Assembly: GCF_020832205.1 (NCBI RefSeq)
Contig: NZ_JAFIFD010000030.1
Location: forward strand, 1 to 64,000
Source of the DNA: Exiguobacterium sp.
GTDB taxonomy: Bacteria > Bacillota > Bacilli > Exiguobacteriales > Exiguobacteriaceae
Reading direction: 5' to 3'
Length of the DNA stretch: 64,000 bases
Position numbers and translations under genes: made by a program. A model generated the notes under the pieces. That model was not told the origin of the DNA and searched no databases. It saw only the letters and a program-made list of their open reading frames with translations. Positions 50,939-59,332 of the stretch are shown here, in pieces. The number at the start of each line of letters is the position of its first letter. The stretch's first letter is position 1.

Positions 50939-51382
50939 TCACTCACTTTCTGGTAGAAATGCCGACACGGGCCCAAGCTCGACTTCGATATACCGGCGAA
51001 CTTGTTCCGGAAATTTAGCGAACGTTTCTTGATTAGCAGTTGCCCACCCGTCAAAGCGTGATGAATCTGACGTCACGAATTCCCGGACGTAATAGGCACG
51101 GAGCAAAACGAGCTCTTTCGCCGCTCGCGCCGTCTCGTCATCGAGCACTCGCTCATCAAGCAAGATGTCGACGATATCTTCGTAACTTCCCGGGTCGCGC
51201 ATAATGAAACCATCAATCATCGAGTTCCCGACGTCAATCACGCCTTCCATCAGATGGACGGCAAGACGCTCTTTCGCAAGTTCGACCGTGAACGCATCCC
51301 CTTCAAGCTTGTCGATTCGCTCGAGCATCGATTCCATATGGGCCAATGTCGCATTGATTTTTTCTCTGTTAACAAAATACAT
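50939..51382 (-). CDS. yutE: YutE-like DUF86 (HepT-fold) protein
   Basis: 147 aa all-alpha protein: LERIDKLEG, then RLAVHLMEGVIDVGNSMID (the HepT-fold core helix) and LLRAYYVRE. DUF86 proteins are the toxin-like half of MNT/HepT pairs, but no nucleotidyltransferase gene is adjacent here and B. subtilis YutE is likewise an orphan beside yutF. The classical R-x4-6-H-Y RNase motif is not obvious (RLAVH is the closest). Function unknown. AGGGGGG precedes the ATG. Confidence 0.8.
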   Translation of the reverse strand: MYFVNREKINATLAHMESMLERIDKLEGDAFTVELAKERLAVHLMEGVIDVGNSMIDGFIMRDPGSYEDIVDILLDERVLDDETARAAKELVLLRAYYVREFVTSDSSRFDGWATANQETFAKFPEQVRRYIEVELGPVSAFLPESE

Positions 51383-51540
51383 CGTGATCCCCCCTGCCCC
51401 CTATCATAAGCCTTTTTTTAACGCGAGAAAAGAAACTCCCCTATTTACATCATTTATTTCATTGTGATACACTAATCAACGGATTAACGTTGCAAAAAGT
51501 ATAACACATTAAAAATAGATCACGTGGAGGGTACAACACT

Positions 51541-52521
51541 ATGGAACGAGAATTAGCGTTAGAGATCGTACGGGCAACTGAGGCGGCAGCACTTGCCTCA
51601 TCAAAATGGATCGGTCGCGGTCAAAAGAATGAAGCCGATGATGCGGCAACGTCTGCGATGCGAGAAGTGCTCGGTACGGTCAACATGGATGCGACGGTCG
51701 TCATTGGTGAAGGTGAGCTTGACGAGGCGCCGATGCTTTATATCGGTGAACGTCTCGGTACGACGTTTGGTCCTGAAGTCGATATCGCCGTCGACCCGCT
51801 TGAAGGCACATCGATCGTCGCCAAAGGGCTCGGAGACGCGATGGTCGTCATCGCTGTCGCTGATAAAGGCGCCCTCCTCCACGCGCCAGATATGTATATG
51901 GATAAACTCGTCGTCGGACCGAACTTGAAAGGGAAAGTCTCGCTCGATGAGCCGCTTGAGTCAATCATCGAGAAGGCCGCCCTTTACAACGGGAAACGCA
52001 TCGAAGAAGTGACGGTCATCATGCAGGACCGGGACCGTCATGAGCATTTACGCCAAGCCGCCATTAAAATGGGCGCCCGCGTCAAATTGTTCGAAGATGG
52101 CGACGTATCAGCCGGAATCGCCGCAGCCGTCAAATCAAACCCGATCGACATCTTCATCTCGACGGGTGGCGCACCGGAAGGCGTCATTACGGCAGCCGCC
52201 GTCAAGGCGCTCGGCGGTGACATGCAAGCCCGTCTGCATCCGATGAACGAAGAAGAGACGGCACGCGTCATCTCGATGGGTATCGAAGACCCGCTTCAAC
52301 TGCTCACGCTCGACGACCTCATCAAGAGCGACGACTGCATTTTTGCCGCGACAGGTGTCACAACGGGCGAACTGCTCGACGGCGTCAAGTTCTTGACGGA
52401 CGATATCGTCGAGACGACTTCGCTCGTCATGCGCTCGAAAACGAAGACGATTCGCAAAGTCGTCGCCGAGCATACGCTCTCGCTCAAACCATATTTACAG
52501 AAGCAACCGGTAAACGCCTGA
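51541..52521 (+). CDS. glpX: Fructose-1,6-bisphosphatase class II (GlpX)
   Basis: 326 aa. Hydrolyses fructose-1,6-bisphosphate in gluconeogenesis. Metal and substrate motifs: GRGQKNEADDAA (near residue 25), VIGEGELDEAPML (near 58), VDPLEGTS (near 85) and the C-terminal GGAPEGVITAAAVKALGG, all standard for GlpX. GGAGGG is nine bases before the ATG. Stands alone with its own terminator; together with pckA and pgi it gives the window most of the gluconeogenic bypass. Confidence 0.95.
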   Translation: MERELALEIVRATEAAALASSKWIGRGQKNEADDAATSAMREVLGTVNMDATVVIGEGELDEAPMLYIGERLGTTFGPEVDIAVDPLEGTSIVAKGLGDAMVVIAVADKGALLHAPDMYMDKLVVGPNLKGKVSLDEPLESIIEKAALYNGKRIEEVTVIMQDRDRHEHLRQAAIKMGARVKLFEDGDVSAGIAAAVKSNPIDIFISTGGAPEGVITAAAVKALGGDMQARLHPMNEEETARVISMGIEDPLQLLTLDDLIKSDDCIFAATGVTTGELLDGVKFLTDDIVETTSLVMRSKTKTIRKVVAEHTLSLKPYLQKQPVNA

Positions 52522-52535
52522 TTTGTTCGCTTTGA

Positions 52536-52582
52536 ACCCTGTGTGGCCTCCCTATGTAAGGGACGCGACACAGGGATTTTTT
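52536..52582 (+). terminator. glpX terminator
   Basis: CCCTGTGT...ACACAGGG stem with inner TCCCT/AGGGA, then ATTTTTTT. Confidence 0.8.
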
Positions 52583-52616
52583 TCTGGTCGAACGCGTTCC
52601 ATCGGCAATCACCTCA

Positions 52617-52650
52617 CAAAAAAGATGGCCCGGAGCAAGACCGGAGCCAC
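52617..52650 (-). terminator. YibE/F gene terminator
   Basis: Minus strand GGCTCCGG-TCTTGCT-CCGGGCC-A then TCTTTTTT. Confidence 0.7.
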
Positions 52651-52688
52651 CTGAAATGATTGGACTGATGGATTGTTTACGAGATTGG

Positions 52689-53894
52689 TTATGACCCGGT
52701 GTCTCGGTCACCGATCACAGTCGTTGAATCTTCTTCTGTCCGGATGTCTCCCTTACTCAACAGGAAGGCCGAGACGAGCGCTGTAATCGGAATGGCGAGC
52801 ACGAGACCAATGCTTCCGGCAAGCGTCCTCAGAATTTCTACGCTATAAACCTCCATATGAATCAATTCTCCAAATGGATACTCATAGGCATTCATCAATA
52901 AAAGAATCGGGAGGGAAGCACCTACATAAGCTAAGATCAACGTATTCGCCATCGTACCCATGATGTCCCCGCCTACGTTCATTCCGGACTTGAATAAGTC
53001 TTTATACGTCGCCTCGCGGTTATTACGTTTTACTTCTTCAAGCGATGAAGCAATCGAAATCGCGACATCCATGACGGCGCCTAACGCGCCGATGATAATC
53101 CCAGCAAGCAACAGGCCGGAAAGGTCAATCGCGTTTTCCGAATCGAGCATGCCGAGCATGATTTCTTCTTCCCCATGAAAACCGGACATTTTCATCAGAC
53201 TCATGAAAACAAAGGAAATCAAAGCCGCCGCGCCCAATCCGCCCACGGTTCCGGTAATCGCAGCAAGCGTTTTTCGGGAAATTCCGCTTACAATCACGAA
53301 AGTCAGCGTCGTGACAATCGCGCCGGTAACGAGTACGAGCAATACCGGATTATAGCCTTCCAACAAATAAGGAATCATAAACTTGAAGAGAATGAAGACG
53401 GTCAACCCTAACGTAATCACAGACTTAAGACCTTTCATCTTGCCGAAGAAGATCAACAGCGCGATGAACAACCCGCCTAGAATATAGGTTGGAACGTCTC
53501 TCGTATATCCGATCGGATAAGCACGAGTGATTTCTCCATTTTCAATTTGAAGTCCGACGGTAATGCGGTCCCCTTCTTTAAACCAGAAATTGCTGTTCGC
53601 AAAATACGTATCGACATAATTGAAACCTTCAATTTCGATTTCCTGGCCTTTGTATTCACCAGATAAAATCTCGACATTTAATCGTTGAAATTCTCTTTCT
53701 TCTTGTGTGATTTCCTCGATTTCTGTTCTTTCCTCAATGACTTCAACAACACGGGCAGTTGTGTTGACTGTCTCCGGCATATCCTGCATCATTTCCTCTT
53801 CGCCAGGGTTCATCGGCGGAGGCGTATAGCTTGCAAGGGCAGTAGACGGGATTGTTAGAAACGTGAATAAAATGAGTATGAATAATCTAGACAT
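52689..53894 (-). CDS. YibE/F family membrane protein
   Basis: 401 aa. Signal peptide or first helix (1-22), an extracytoplasmic beta-rich domain of about 110 residues (VVEVIEERTEIEEIT...TVGLQIENGEI) and about seven C-terminal helices with the YibE/F hallmark GALGAVMDVAISIASSLEEV and the SGMNVGGDIMGTMANTLILAYVGASLP segment. Function unknown in this family (a transport role is often guessed). The RBS AAAGGAG is 12 bases before the ATG, longer than usual. Its codon use and GC look more AT-rich than its neighbours, and inverted repeats lie upstream, so acquisition by transfer is possible. Confidence 0.85.
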   Translation of the reverse strand: MSRLFILILFTFLTIPSTALASYTPPPMNPGEEEMMQDMPETVNTTARVVEVIEERTEIEEITQEEREFQRLNVEILSGEYKGQEIEIEGFNYVDTYFANSNFWFKEGDRITVGLQIENGEITRAYPIGYTRDVPTYILGGLFIALLIFFGKMKGLKSVITLGLTVFILFKFMIPYLLEGYNPVLLVLVTGAIVTTLTFVIVSGISRKTLAAITGTVGGLGAAALISFVFMSLMKMSGFHGEEEIMLGMLDSENAIDLSGLLLAGIIIGALGAVMDVAISIASSLEEVKRNNREATYKDLFKSGMNVGGDIMGTMANTLILAYVGASLPILLLMNAYEYPFGELIHMEVYSVEILRTLAGSIGLVLAIPITALVSAFLLSKGDIRTEEDSTTVIGDRDTGS

Positions 53895-54090
53895 GACGTT
53901 AAAGTTCTCCTTTGCGCGCAATCAACCTGTCAGACAATGCGAACCTATTATAACAAAGAAGTACGAATACTCGTTTGGTGCCTCCGTTTTTAAATCAAAT
54001 TGTAACAAAAGGAACGAATGGTTCTGATTAACTCCCTTCGTCCATTCATTCGTTCATTTCCAAGCGTTTGGAAATGATCCATTCACTACA
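53895..54090. repeat. Inverted repeats upstream of the YibE/F gene
   Basis: CATTTCCAA (54055-54063) / TTGGAAATG (54068-54076) and GAACGAATG (54013-54021) / CATTCGTTC (54047-54055): two perfect nine-base inverted repeats that share the base at 54055. No gene seen in this gap. Confidence 0.5.
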
Positions 54091-54130
54091 AAAAGCGACC
54101 ATCCCTCTATTGTAAGGGACAGTCGCTTTC
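54091..54130 (-). terminator. DUF975 gene terminator
   Basis: Minus strand AAAGCGACTGTCCCT...AGGGATGGTCGCTTT followed by TTG. Confidence 0.8.
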
Positions 54131-54152
54131 ATCATGTCGTGCGTTTACAAAT

Positions 54153-54830
54153 TTAGAATCCAGTCGGGGCATCCGCAGAATGATCGTTCATATATTGCGG
54201 TTCTGGTCGCTTGTCTTGTTGAATCGAATCGTAGAACGTCGCGTACGCCGTCGAGAAGTACGGATAGATGAACAAGAAACCGATTCCGAGCGTCAAAATC
54301 CCGACGAAGAACCAGCCGATGAACGATAAGACGAGCTTGAACGCTTGCATCTTATGGCCGTCCATCAAGCGACGCGATTCCGTGATCGCCTCAAGTGCCG
54401 AGAGTTCCGGCTCGTCACGCATGATGTAATACGTGAGCGAGTACGAGAACGCTTTGATGATCCCTGGAATCAGTAAGAGCAGCGACCAGAGGAAGATGAA
54501 GATTCCCATGAGAAGCGGCGCCAGAACGTGCTTCACATACCCGTTCCGGAACGGTTCAAACAGTTGCGAGACAGCCGGCTTGTCGCCACGCGACACCGAA
54601 AGGACGACCCAAGACCATCCGAGCGTGAGCGGGGCAATTAAAATCGTGAGCAAAAGTGACAAGAACGTAAGTGACGTCTCCGTCGCCGTCGGTACCGTCT
54701 CTGCATCCATCGTCGGGGCGAACGTCTGCGGAATCGCGTTCAAGACGGTGAACACGATCAAGATTCCGGCGAGAAGCCACCATTTCCCTTTTAACATTTG
54801 TCGTGCATGTTGTTTCCATTGTGCTGTCAT
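54153..54830 (-). CDS. DUF975 family integral membrane protein
   Basis: 225 aa with five or six helices: ALKGKWWLLAGILIVFTVL-type N-terminus (QMLKGKWWLLAGIL), LTILIAPLTLGWSWVVL, GIFIFLWSLLLLIPGIIKAFSYSLTYYI, ending in a cytoplasmic tail (EPQYMNDHSADAPTGF). The R/K-G-K-W N-terminus, PLTLG and LLIPGIIKAF..Y segments match DUF975. Function unknown. ATG 54830 follows AAGGGTGG by five bases. Confidence 0.82.
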   Translation of the reverse strand: MTAQWKQHARQMLKGKWWLLAGILIVFTVLNAIPQTFAPTMDAETVPTATETSLTFLSLLLTILIAPLTLGWSWVVLSVSRGDKPAVSQLFEPFRNGYVKHVLAPLLMGIFIFLWSLLLLIPGIIKAFSYSLTYYIMRDEPELSALEAITESRRLMDGHKMQAFKLVLSFIGWFFVGILTLGIGFLFIYPYFSTAYATFYDSIQQDKRPEPQYMNDHSADAPTGF

Positions 54831-54902
54831 ATATTCCACCCTTTTTTATCAGTCTTTCCTTAGTGTACGTGAAAGCAGTGAAAAAGTTTCAGGAAAATGC
54901 GA

Positions 54903-54931
54903 AAAAAGGGAAAAGGTTTTTCCTTTTCCCA
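54903..54931 (-). terminator. Terminator of small membrane protein gene
   Basis: Minus strand GGGAAAAGG-AAAAA-CCTTTTCCC-TTTTTT. Confidence 0.85.
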
Positions 54932-55237
54932 TCAGTACATCACGTTGCCTAAGAAGAATTGCGACATCGATAAAATCAATAAGAGCACCCCGACAGCAAC
55001 CGCCGCGAGCGACGTTGCCTTGAACAAACGAGTTCTTAAAAATGCGTGTCGATATTCGAAGCGACGGATGAACAAGACGTGCGTCAATTCAAATAAAAGG
55101 ACTGCGGCTGTAAAATAAAAGGTCATGATGCTTCCTAGTCCGAAAAACAGCATCGTCAATAGTCCTAACCCTAAGTTATGAATCCGGTTATGGACGTCGT
55201 CACGATCGCCGACAGTCGTCACTTGTGCGTGTTGCAT
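54932..55237 (-). CDS. Small membrane protein, three helices, unknown function
   Basis: 101 aa. A polar N-terminus (MQHAQVTTVGDRDD), then NLGLGLLTMLFFGLGSIMTFYFTAAVLLFELTHVLFI (two helices), a basic loop with RRFEYRHAFLRTR, and one more helix (SLAAVAVGVLLLILSMSQFFLG). I do not recognise a family. ATG 55237 has GAGGTGA upstream; an earlier ATG 11 codons away lies in an RBS-poor region. Confidence 0.65.
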   Translation of the reverse strand: MQHAQVTTVGDRDDVHNRIHNLGLGLLTMLFFGLGSIMTFYFTAAVLLFELTHVLFIRRFEYRHAFLRTRLFKATSLAAVAVGVLLLILSMSQFFLGNVMY

Positions 55238-55364
55238 CCGATCACCTCTCTCGTACCACCCAAACGCCAAAAAATCATCTTATAGATAAGGTATCACAAT
55301 TTATAAGCTCCTAAACCTGTCACACCGTCTTTTCACGTAAACGAAACACTTTGGAAAAGATTGT

Positions 55365-55392
55365 AACAAAAAAAGCGCCGATGTCATCAGCG
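55365..55392 (-). terminator. yutD terminator
   Basis: Minus strand GCGCTGATG-A-CATCGGCGC followed by seven T. Confidence 0.75.
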
Positions 55393-55394
55393 CG

Positions 55395-55775
55395 TCATGT
55401 TTCCGGGGCAGTTTCAACTTCCCCAGCCTTCTTGAATTTTCGTTTAAGTTTGAGCGGTTGCTTCGTTCCACCGAACACCGGTCCGTCTTCCGACTCATCG
55501 ATCTCAGTCTCTTTCTTCAAGACGAAGAACGGGCAACCAAAATTGCAATACTCGTACACGTAATCCATCACATGGTCGATCCGATTATCGTACGTAGCAA
55601 ACTTCGATTTCGCCTCATAGAAGCCTTTCAAGCGAAGCTGGCCGTGTCCCCAATCGCCGACGATATAGTCATACTTATCGAGCACATCGCTATAGCGAGC
55701 GATGAACGCCTCCTCGTCAAATCCGTCTCGTTTCTCTTCGATGACGGTATAGCCGTGGCGATTCACTCTAATCAT
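55395..55775 (-). CDS. yutD: YutD-like DUF1027 protein
   Basis: 126 aa. Core YDYIVGDWGHGQLRLKGF (near residues 35-52), YDNRIDHVMDYVYEYCNFGCPFFVLKK (CxxxC near 78-82) match YutD of B. subtilis. The C-terminus is a charged, probably unstructured tail (GGTKQPLKLKRKFKKAGEVETAPET). Function unknown, widely conserved in Bacillota. Position between small membrane genes and yunD follows the B. subtilis yut/yun region. Confidence 0.85.
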   Translation of the reverse strand: MIRVNRHGYTVIEEKRDGFDEEAFIARYSDVLDKYDYIVGDWGHGQLRLKGFYEAKSKFATYDNRIDHVMDYVYEYCNFGCPFFVLKKETEIDESEDGPVFGGTKQPLKLKRKFKKAGEVETAPET

Positions 55776-55824
55776 GTCTCACACCTCCACTCTCCTATCA
55801 TATCATGAGGTCCGACTCATCGCC

Positions 55825-57168
55825 TTACCCTTTTCGAATCGTGTCACGGCGCTTGATCGTCTCGCGCAATACGTCACGCAACAACTCGGGCATGAAATAG
55901 CGTTTCGGCTGTTCGGCCAAATAAGGAAGCAACGGTCCGAACGTGAACATATCGACCGTGGCGATACGGTACGTCCGTCGCGGGTCAATCACTTTACCGC
56001 CGAGCAACCAGCTCCCCTCATTTGCTTCGACGTTGTGAAGCGTCGGCCAACCGAGGACGGTGCCACGAAAACCGAGGCCGCGCACATGCATCGTCGTGAA
56101 CGACCGTTCGTGCACGTCTTCTAAGAAACGCACGAGCGTGTCCCCGTCAAGCGTCAACAGACACGGGTTGATCGGGTGCGGACAAATCCGGTGCAACATA
56201 TTGAGCGTCACCGCACCGGGCGCCAACCGGTCGAGCAAGACGCCCGACGGCACGATACTCGCCTCAGCCGCGCACCAGTCGGCAAGACCGCCCGCCAACA
56301 AATCCGCGATCGGGGAAGGCCCGAACCAATCCGACGCATACCCCGGCGATTGTGCGATCGTCACGTCGAGCAATCGCTCCGCTTCTTCATACTCCGTTTG
56401 CAGCACTTTCGCCGTCGCCTCATCTAACGGCCGCTCCGACAGTTCGTGAAGGGTCGCCCGTTTGTCGAACACTCGCCCTGCCTTGACCGTGAGCGTCACT
56501 TCTCCGACGTACTGACCGTATTTTCCGGCCTGGGCGATCAACACCCCGTTTTTCAAGACGCCGTCATCGAGCACATGATGCGTATGCGCCCCGAGAATGA
56601 CGTCTAGCTCCGGGAACGCCTCGGCCAGCCGTTCGTCAGCATAAAACCCGAGATGGCTCAAGGCGATGAGAACATCACAATCGGACAGTTGATCGATTGC
56701 ACGAGCCGCCGCCTCATGGGGTGATTCGACTTGCCAGCCAAGTTCTGGATAAAGCTCTTCATAAGGTGCCGTCACCCCGAACAGACCGACCCGCACTCCT
56801 GCTCGTTCGACGACGAGCGTCTCCGTCACCCAATCCGGGCGACTTCCATCCTCACGGTAAACGTTCGCAAGCAATACCGGGAACGTGGCGTCCTCGTAGA
56901 GCGCATCGAGCCAGTCATGCGGAAACGTGATGCCTTCGTTGTTGCCGATCGTCACTGCCGTCGGCTGCAAGCGATTGAGCAGACGCACGTTCACTTGCCC
57001 GCGTGTCACTTCCGTCGCCGGGTGGGTCCGGTCGGCGTGATCACCGAGATCAAACACGAGTGACGCTTCATCCCGTCGTTCATTTAAAAAAGAAACGAGT
57101 TGAGGCCACGTATGAAGTTTGGAATGCAAATCATTGTAATGAAAAATTGAAATCGTACGCACGGCCAT
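55825..57168 (-). CDS. yunD: Metallophosphoesterase / 5'-nucleotidase family (YunD)
   Basis: 447 aa. N-terminal calcineurin-type domain with FHYNDLHSK (metal Asp/His), DLGDHADR, GNNEG (Asn), SHLG and GAHTHH; C-terminal 5'-nucleotidase domain with IADLLAGGLADW and the substrate-stacking region (DMFTFGPLLPYL). It has no signal peptide, like B. subtilis YunD, so a cytoplasmic nucleotide or sugar-nucleotide substrate is likely. ATG 57168 is close to its GGAAGAGGGG RBS; GTG two codons later is an alternative. Starts 9 nt after the yunF stop. Confidence 0.9.
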   Translation of the reverse strand: MAVRTISIFHYNDLHSKLHTWPQLVSFLNERRDEASLVFDLGDHADRTHPATEVTRGQVNVRLLNRLQPTAVTIGNNEGITFPHDWLDALYEDATFPVLLANVYREDGSRPDWVTETLVVERAGVRVGLFGVTAPYEELYPELGWQVESPHEAAARAIDQLSDCDVLIALSHLGFYADERLAEAFPELDVILGAHTHHVLDDGVLKNGVLIAQAGKYGQYVGEVTLTVKAGRVFDKRATLHELSERPLDEATAKVLQTEYEEAERLLDVTIAQSPGYASDWFGPSPIADLLAGGLADWCAAEASIVPSGVLLDRLAPGAVTLNMLHRICPHPINPCLLTLDGDTLVRFLEDVHERSFTTMHVRGLGFRGTVLGWPTLHNVEANEGSWLLGGKVIDPRRTYRIATVDMFTFGPLLPYLAEQPKRYFMPELLRDVLRETIKRRDTIRKG

Positions 57169-57177
57169 CCCCTCTTC

Positions 57178-58023
57178 CTAAAACAAGCTGATTTGACTCG
57201 GAGCGAGCTCATACTCGGCACCGAGAATCTCAATCAAGCGCTTCGCGTTCGGTACAGCATCGCCGGCCGAATTGTTGTTGAAATAAACATACACATCGTC
57301 CGCTTCTGCGTCGACTTGGCGGAGCGCCGCTGCGAGCTCCTGCAGTTCTTCTTCGCTGTAACGATACAAGCAGCGGACGTGCCGCCACTCTTGACTCGTC
57401 ATCCCCGGCTTCCTAAGCCAACCGGCCGTATTACGCCCATGAAGACGGACGACAGCGACAGAAGGATGAGTCACGACCGGGACGAACGGGATGCTGCTCT
57501 CTTTCGTCTGCGGTTCGTCACAAATCGTGTTGATGAACCGTTGTTCCGTCAAAAACGCGAGCGTCCGGTCGCGAAACGCTTCCGAGAACCACGTCGGGTT
57601 CCGGAACTCGATGGCGATGTCGTAATCTTTTAGCTCCGACCGAATCGTCCGTAAATAATCGAGGTGTGGCTTCGACACGTCGAACCAAGGCGGCAACTGA
57701 ACGAGAACGGCCCGTAGTTTCCCGGCCTGCTTCAACGGTTCGACCGACGTCCGGTATCGTTCGAACAGTTCGGCGAGCGGCAGTTTCGGTTCCCGGTCGT
57801 GCCCGCTCATTTCCCTGGAAACTTTGACGACGAATTGAAACGTGGATGGCGTCTCATTGTTCCACTTCTCGTAATTCTTCACGGGCTGTATGGCGTAAAA
57901 CGAGGAATCGATCTCCACGGTCGGGAAATGACCCGCGTATGTCGCCAGTTTATGTTTTCGTTCTTCTGGGGTCGTATAGAGGAGATCATGATCCCCCCAA
58001 CCTGTCACACCGACATAAATCAT
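57178..58023 (-). CDS. yunF: DUF72 protein (YunF)
   Basis: 281 aa TIM-barrel-like DUF72 protein. IYVGVTGWGDHD at the start, FPTVEIDSSFYAIQPV, FVVKVSREMSGH, VLVQLPPWF, IAIEFRNPTWF and a C-terminal DDVYVYFNNNSAGDAVPNA are the family blocks; active-site-like acidic residues are retained. The biochemical role is unknown. ATG 58023 has AAGGAGG seven bases upstream. Its stop is followed closely by yunD; the divergent-looking MFS gene upstream ends only 17 nt away, so all three may be co-transcribed. Confidence 0.88.
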   Translation of the reverse strand: MIYVGVTGWGDHDLLYTTPEERKHKLATYAGHFPTVEIDSSFYAIQPVKNYEKWNNETPSTFQFVVKVSREMSGHDREPKLPLAELFERYRTSVEPLKQAGKLRAVLVQLPPWFDVSKPHLDYLRTIRSELKDYDIAIEFRNPTWFSEAFRDRTLAFLTEQRFINTICDEPQTKESSIPFVPVVTHPSVAVVRLHGRNTAGWLRKPGMTSQEWRHVRCLYRYSEEELQELAAALRQVDAEADDVYVYFNNNSAGDAVPNAKRLIEILGAEYELAPSQISLF

Positions 58024-58040
58024 CCCGGTCCCTCCTTCAT

Positions 58041-59222
58041 TCACTGTTCGTAAGTGGCCACACGCTTCCGTCTCGTCCAGTTCAGCGTCCCGCCGAACGT
58101 GATCAAGAGCAAGACGAGGCCCATGATGAACGGGTAACGCATATCGATATCAAACGCGATCCCGGCGAGTGTCGGCCCGACGATATTTCCGATGCTCATA
58201 TAGGCGTTGTTCATCCCCATCGCAAACCCTTGCTCTTTGTCAGCCATTTTCGAGACGAGCGTGTTGAGCACCGGCCGAAGGATTGACGTCGACAAGAAGA
58301 TGATGAGCGTGACGGCGAAGAAGATGGCGTATGATCCCGCGAAGATCGAGAACAAGAAGCCGAACGCCGCGAGCATGATAAAGATGAGCACGACTTTGAT
58401 CTCGCCGAACAACGTGACGAGCCGATCGACCGCGAACAGCTGCACGATGACACTGACGATTCCGGTCCCCGTGATCATGACAGCAATCTGTTGCGGCGTC
58501 GCACTGAACGTCTCGCTCACGAACAGACCGAGCACCGACTCGTACGCCATGAGTCCAAACGCCATGACCAAGTTGATGACGAGGACGAAGAAATATGGTT
58601 TCTTCGTCGAAGAGATCAGCTGGCGCGGCAACGACTCGGTATCGGACGTGACCGGCATGACTTCACGATCCGGTTCTTTCAATAGAATGACCGACGAGAT
58701 GACAGCGACGAATGAAACGACGGCTGACAATAACAGCGGCGCTTTCAAGCCGAACTCGGCGAAGAAACCGCCGATTCCCGGCCCGATGACGATCCCGAGC
58801 GACATTGCTGCGGAAATATAACTGTTCCCTTTCGCCCGTTGTTTGATCGTCGTGATGTCCGCCACGTAGGCAAAAATCGCCGGAATGAGCAAGGCGGCCC
58901 CGACGCCGCCGATTGCCCGAGAAATAAGTAAAACGGTCAAATTATCCGATAAGTAAAATACGCCCATCGAAATCGTAAAGCCGATGAGACCCGCAATGAT
59001 CATCGGCCGGCGTCCATACACGTCCGCCCATTTCCCCGCTACGGGAGACATGAGCAACTGGGCCCCGGCGAACACGGAAATCATCAAGCCTGCGGCCGTT
59101 CCGCCTTCTCCGATCATTTTCAAATAATCGGGAATGATCGGAATGATGATCCCGAATCCGGCCACAGCGATGAACATGTTCAGCATGAGAATCGCCAATT
59201 GTTTATTTTGTTTTCTAGTCAA
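58041..59222 (-). CDS. MFS multidrug/tetracycline-type efflux transporter
   Basis: 393 aa, 12 helices, drug:H+ antiporter family 1 (Bmr/NorA/TetA-like). Motif A GKWADVYGRRPMII (near residues 63-76), motif B region LISRAIGGVGAALLIPA (Arg in helix 4) and motif C GIVIGPGIGGFFAEFG (helix 5, antiporter signature) are all present, so efflux is likely; the drug is unknown. Starts with TTG (AAGGA about 11 bases upstream). No local regulator gene. Possibly the first gene of the run MFS-yunF-yunD. Confidence 0.88.
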   Translation of the reverse strand: MTRKQNKQLAILMLNMFIAVAGFGIIIPIIPDYLKMIGEGGTAAGLMISVFAGAQLLMSPVAGKWADVYGRRPMIIAGLIGFTISMGVFYLSDNLTVLLISRAIGGVGAALLIPAIFAYVADITTIKQRAKGNSYISAAMSLGIVIGPGIGGFFAEFGLKAPLLLSAVVSFVAVISSVILLKEPDREVMPVTSDTESLPRQLISSTKKPYFFVLVINLVMAFGLMAYESVLGLFVSETFSATPQQIAVMITGTGIVSVIVQLFAVDRLVTLFGEIKVVLIFIMLAAFGFLFSIFAGSYAIFFAVTLIIFLSTSILRPVLNTLVSKMADKEQGFAMGMNNAYMSIGNIVGPTLAGIAFDIDMRYPFIMGLVLLLITFGGTLNWTRRKRVATYEQ

Positions 59223-59297
59223 CGTATGTCACTTCCTTTTCACCTATTCATTTTACTTGTAGATGAAGGGAATGGGCAAACGATAAGACAACAAAAA

Positions 59298-59322
59298 ACC
59301 CATCCTTGACCAGAGGATGGGT
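59298..59322 (-). terminator. brnQ terminator
   Basis: Minus strand ACCCATCC-TCTGGTCAA-GGATGGGT followed by TTTTT. Confidence 0.85.
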
Positions 59323-59332
59323 GTTGACTCAT

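Noticed and set aside
50939-51382. YutE considered as the HepT toxin of a toxin-antitoxin pair
   Set aside because: No adjacent nucleotidyltransferase (MNT) gene; the neighbour yutF is a HAD phosphatase, as in B. subtilis.
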